Below are positions 6,389-7,556 of a stretch of 7,556 nt of DNA, in pieces (the stretch's first letter is position 1; every line of letters begins with the position of its first letter). This stretch comes from DASYDU01 sp036499445. Lineage in GTDB: Bacteria; Planctomycetota; Planctomycetia; Pirellulales; Lacipirellulaceae. The notes under the pieces are model-generated. The model made no database searches, was not told where the DNA came from, and saw only the letters and a list, made by a program, of their open reading frames with translations. The position numbers and the translations under genes are program-made. The DNA is taken from NCBI GenBank assembly GCA_036499445.1, contig DASYDU010000241.1, positions 1-7,556 of the forward strand, in the 5' to 3' direction.

Positions 6389-6990
6389 AGTTCTTTCAAC
6401 TAACGGGTCTGTCCTGGGACGTGGCTAGAATCCGGGGCCGCTCGACCTGAGCCGGCGACGGTTACCCAACCGCTACATCTTACGGTGGGAGGTGGGGGGC
6501 CGACTACCGTTGTTTGGCAGTCAGGCCATTTGGCCGCGGGAATACCGCGACGGGACTACCGGCAAACTTAACGGCGCCGGCAGATTTACACAACGTGTGC
6601 CTAACTCTGTACGCACGAGGGCCCAGGAGGGTTGGCGCCGAACTTCGCCCCGATTTCAAGCGGTATCCAAGGCGACGATCTGTCAGAAACCTTTTCCCCG
6701 CCCGCGTCGAGCGGCCCGCTCAACCGACAATCGCGTCAGAGTTTTACTAGGCGTTACGCCGGGCAAAGTCACCTTAAAAGTTGCGTTGAGCCCGAATGCG
6801 AGATTACTTGCGATGCATTCGCGGCGCGACCGATACGAGGGAATGTCGCATGCGATGCACCCGCGTGCCACTTGCGGCAATGTTAGAGCGTCAGCACTGG
6901 ACCGGACATAATCGAGTCAAGGACTGGCTCGACCGGTGATGACGCCCCACCTTGGAACCCTCCAGCAAGTCCCGCCTGTTTCCGACTCCC
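6389..6990. other. Long intergenic spacer with short palindromes, no gene seen
   Basis: This lies between the divergent starts of the propeller operon and the Cys-rich gene, so it should contain both promoters. Short frames exist on both strands, but none has a recognisable domain, export signal or ribosome site. Palindromes visible: CGGTT/AACCG at 6459-6472, GGCCA/TGGCC at 6524-6535, CGCGG/CCGCG at 6535-6549, GGCGTTACGCC at 6750-6760, CGAATGC/GCATTCG at 6793-6821, and TCGCATGCGA at 6846-6855. A 15-base near-repeat, TGCGATGCAYYCGCG, occurs at 6809-6823 and 6851-6865. I could not place a convincing -35/-10 pair. An unannotated small RNA or a decayed gene cannot be excluded. Confidence 0.45.
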
Positions 6991-7007
6991 GGCACATTAA
7001 ATGTGCC
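6991..7007. promoter_or_regulatory. Operator-like perfect inverted repeat upstream of the Cys-rich gene
   Basis: GGCACATT-A-AATGTGCC is a perfect eight-base inverted repeat around one central base, about 145 bases before the Cys-rich start codon. An odd-length palindrome with an AT-rich centre is typical of a dimeric repressor or activator site. No regulator gene in the window can be assigned to it. As RNA it would fold poorly because of its one-base centre, so a DNA-binding site is the better reading. Confidence 0.4.
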
Positions 7008-7010
7008 CCT

Positions 7011-7035
7011 TACGCCGGCCGAATCGTTCGGCGTA
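7011..7035 (+). promoter_or_regulatory. Hairpin in the probable leader or promoter region of the Cys-rich gene
   Basis: GCCGAA-TCG-TTCGGC (7018-7032) is a perfect six-base stem with a three-base loop. In a second register TACGCCG (7011-7017) pairs with CGGCGTA (7029-7035). The two alternatives share bases, so one RNA could switch between them. No T-tract follows, so this is not an intrinsic terminator. If the transcript starts upstream, it would be a leader structure about 115 bases before the start codon. Confidence 0.35.
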
Positions 7036-7135
7036 GCCATGCATCCGTCTCGACGACCAGCGATTGTGCGGCGTGGGGCGGCATCGCGCGTTGCCGGAAG
7101 TCGGTAAACCTTTCGCTCGGTGGGTTCCAACCAAT

Positions 7136-7140
7136 AGGAG
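7136..7140 (+). promoter_or_regulatory. Ribosome binding site deciding the Cys-rich start
   Basis: AGGAG at 7136-7140 lies ten bases before the ATG at 7151. A nearer ATG at 7144 is only three bases away, too close, and its frame stops after about 40 codons without a signal peptide. The site therefore supports 7151 as the start. Confidence 0.7.
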
Positions 7141-7150
7141 ACGATGTTCG

Positions 7151-7556
7151 ATGAAGGGGAACTTTTTGGGAGCGCTCATTGTGAGCATCGCCCTAGTGAG
7201 CCCGAGCTTCGGCGCGTGTTGCTTACTAGATCGCATGCTCGGATGTGGCTGCGGTTGCTGTAGCGAACCTAGCTGCGGCTGCTGTGAAAAATCGTGCTGC
7301 GAAGCACCCAGTTGCGGTTGCGCCAGCAACAGCTGCTGTGATTCGTGCTGCAATAGCTGCTGCGGTAATTCCTGCGGCGGTTGCTGCATCCTCGACAGCC
7401 TGTGCGGCATGTTCCGCTGCGGCGGTTGCGGTGGTGGTTGCTGCGGTTGCTGCAGCGAACCCAGCTGCGGTTGCAACAGCTGCTGCTCGGAGCCCAGCTG
7501 CGGCTGTGGTTGCGAGAAGTCTTGCGGCTGCGAATCCAGCTGCGGTTGCGAAAAGT
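7151..7556 (+). CDS. Exported, extremely cysteine-rich repeat protein (3' end outside window)
   Basis: The frame is open from the ATG at 7151 to the window edge, giving 135 visible residues with no stop. MKGNFLGALIVSIALVSPSFG forms a short Sec signal peptide, probably cut before or after Ala22; the FGAC context is a poor lipobox. The mature part is almost only Cys, Gly, Ser, Glu, Lys, Pro and Asn. I count 40 cysteines in 135 residues, about 35% of the mature portion, mostly as CC pairs and CGC triplets. The unit SEPSCGC recurs at 38-44, 102-108 and 113-119, with variants EAPSCGC and ESSCGC. A larger module starting CC-[LI]-LD occurs at 23 and 78, so the gene has probably grown by duplication. 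Expected behaviour is either dense disulfide cross-linking in the cell envelope (planctomycete walls have long been described as protein- and cystine-rich) or metal binding like metallothionein. Neither is shown. It is not conotoxin- or zinc-finger-like, as no fixed Cys spacing with His is seen. It is divergent from the propeller operon across a 760-base spacer. Confidence 0.85.
   Translation, partial: MKGNFLGALIVSIALVSPSFGACCLLDRMLGCGCGCCSEPSCGCCEKSCCEAPSCGCASNSCCDSCCNSCCGNSCGGCCILDSLCGMFRCGGCGGGCCGCCSEPSCGCNSCCSEPSCGCGCEKSCGCESSCGCEK

Noticed and set aside
6850..6880. Possible sigma54 promoter on the minus strand (TGGCACGCGGGTGCAT)
   Set aside because: The GG and GC elements are separated by nine bases, not the required ten, and the -12 element is imperfect.
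6492..6911. A 139-codon plus-strand frame in the right spacer
   Set aside because: Arg/Pro/Ser-rich composition with no motif, no ribosome site and competing frames of similar length nearby; expected by chance in GC-rich DNA.
6997..7476. A Gln/Pro-rich minus-strand frame (QPQLGSLQQPQQPPPQPPQ)
   Set aside because: It is the reverse complement of the Cys/Gly/Ser repeats (TGC and GGT/AGC codons). The plus strand has a signal peptide and a ribosome site, and this strand has neither.
1..7556. CRISPR array, tRNA, rRNA, phage or transposase gene
   Set aside because: I saw no regularly spaced identical repeats, no cloverleaf with a GGTTCGAATCC-type arm, no rRNA core motifs and no transposase or integrase motifs on either strand.

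Overview
The window looks like a piece of a GC-rich planctomycete chromosome, most likely from the Pirellulales. No ribosomal RNA or taxonomic marker gene is present. The assignment rests on protein families I recognise as typical of that group: two large secreted PQQ-like beta-propeller proteins, a degenerate receiver with the 'VLDVGQ.GPDH ... LVNRKLDEDYSDG' signature, a small Lys-rich 'KAFWGVFNQTLKRVALF' protein, a short secreted 'RLITGLQVRL...TFFWARKK' protein, and an extremely cysteine-rich exported protein. Wide spacers carrying palindromic repeats fit the same picture.

Layout. Positions 1-97 hold the probable last codons of a plus-strand gene and a strong Rho-independent terminator. Positions 98-686 are a visibly AT-richer spacer with a diverged direct repeat and no convincing gene. 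From about 687 to 1187 is a small plus-strand secreted protein whose start is unclear. A palindromic repeat (about 1280-1320) and a plausible sigma70-type promoter (1309-1337) precede a 104-residue basic plus-strand protein (1393-1707). Converging on it from the other strand is a stand-alone pseudo-receiver (1767-2144). The gap between that gene and the next is almost filled by a MITE/REP-like inverted repeat (2158-2291). Upstream on the minus strand lie two large propeller genes, transcribed 6370->4097 and 4041->2290, 55 bases apart and very probably one operon. A spacer of about 760 bases (6389-7150) holds several short palindromes, one an operator-like perfect inverted repeat. The window ends inside a plus-strand gene for an exported protein in which 40 of 135 visible residues are cysteine.

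How the parts may work together. The two propeller proteins share a family, export signals and an operon, so they probably act together outside the cytoplasmic membrane. The first adds an Ig-like and a LamG-like domain, which suggests binding to a surface or polymer. The second carries a canonical EF-hand calcium loop and a vicinal cysteine pair. The receiver lies downstream on the same strand, but it lacks the phospho-acceptor aspartate and a functional link is only suggested by position. The Cys-rich protein is divergent from the propeller operon. Its sequence suggests a disulfide-linked envelope or metal-binding protein, and it is the most unusual object in the window.
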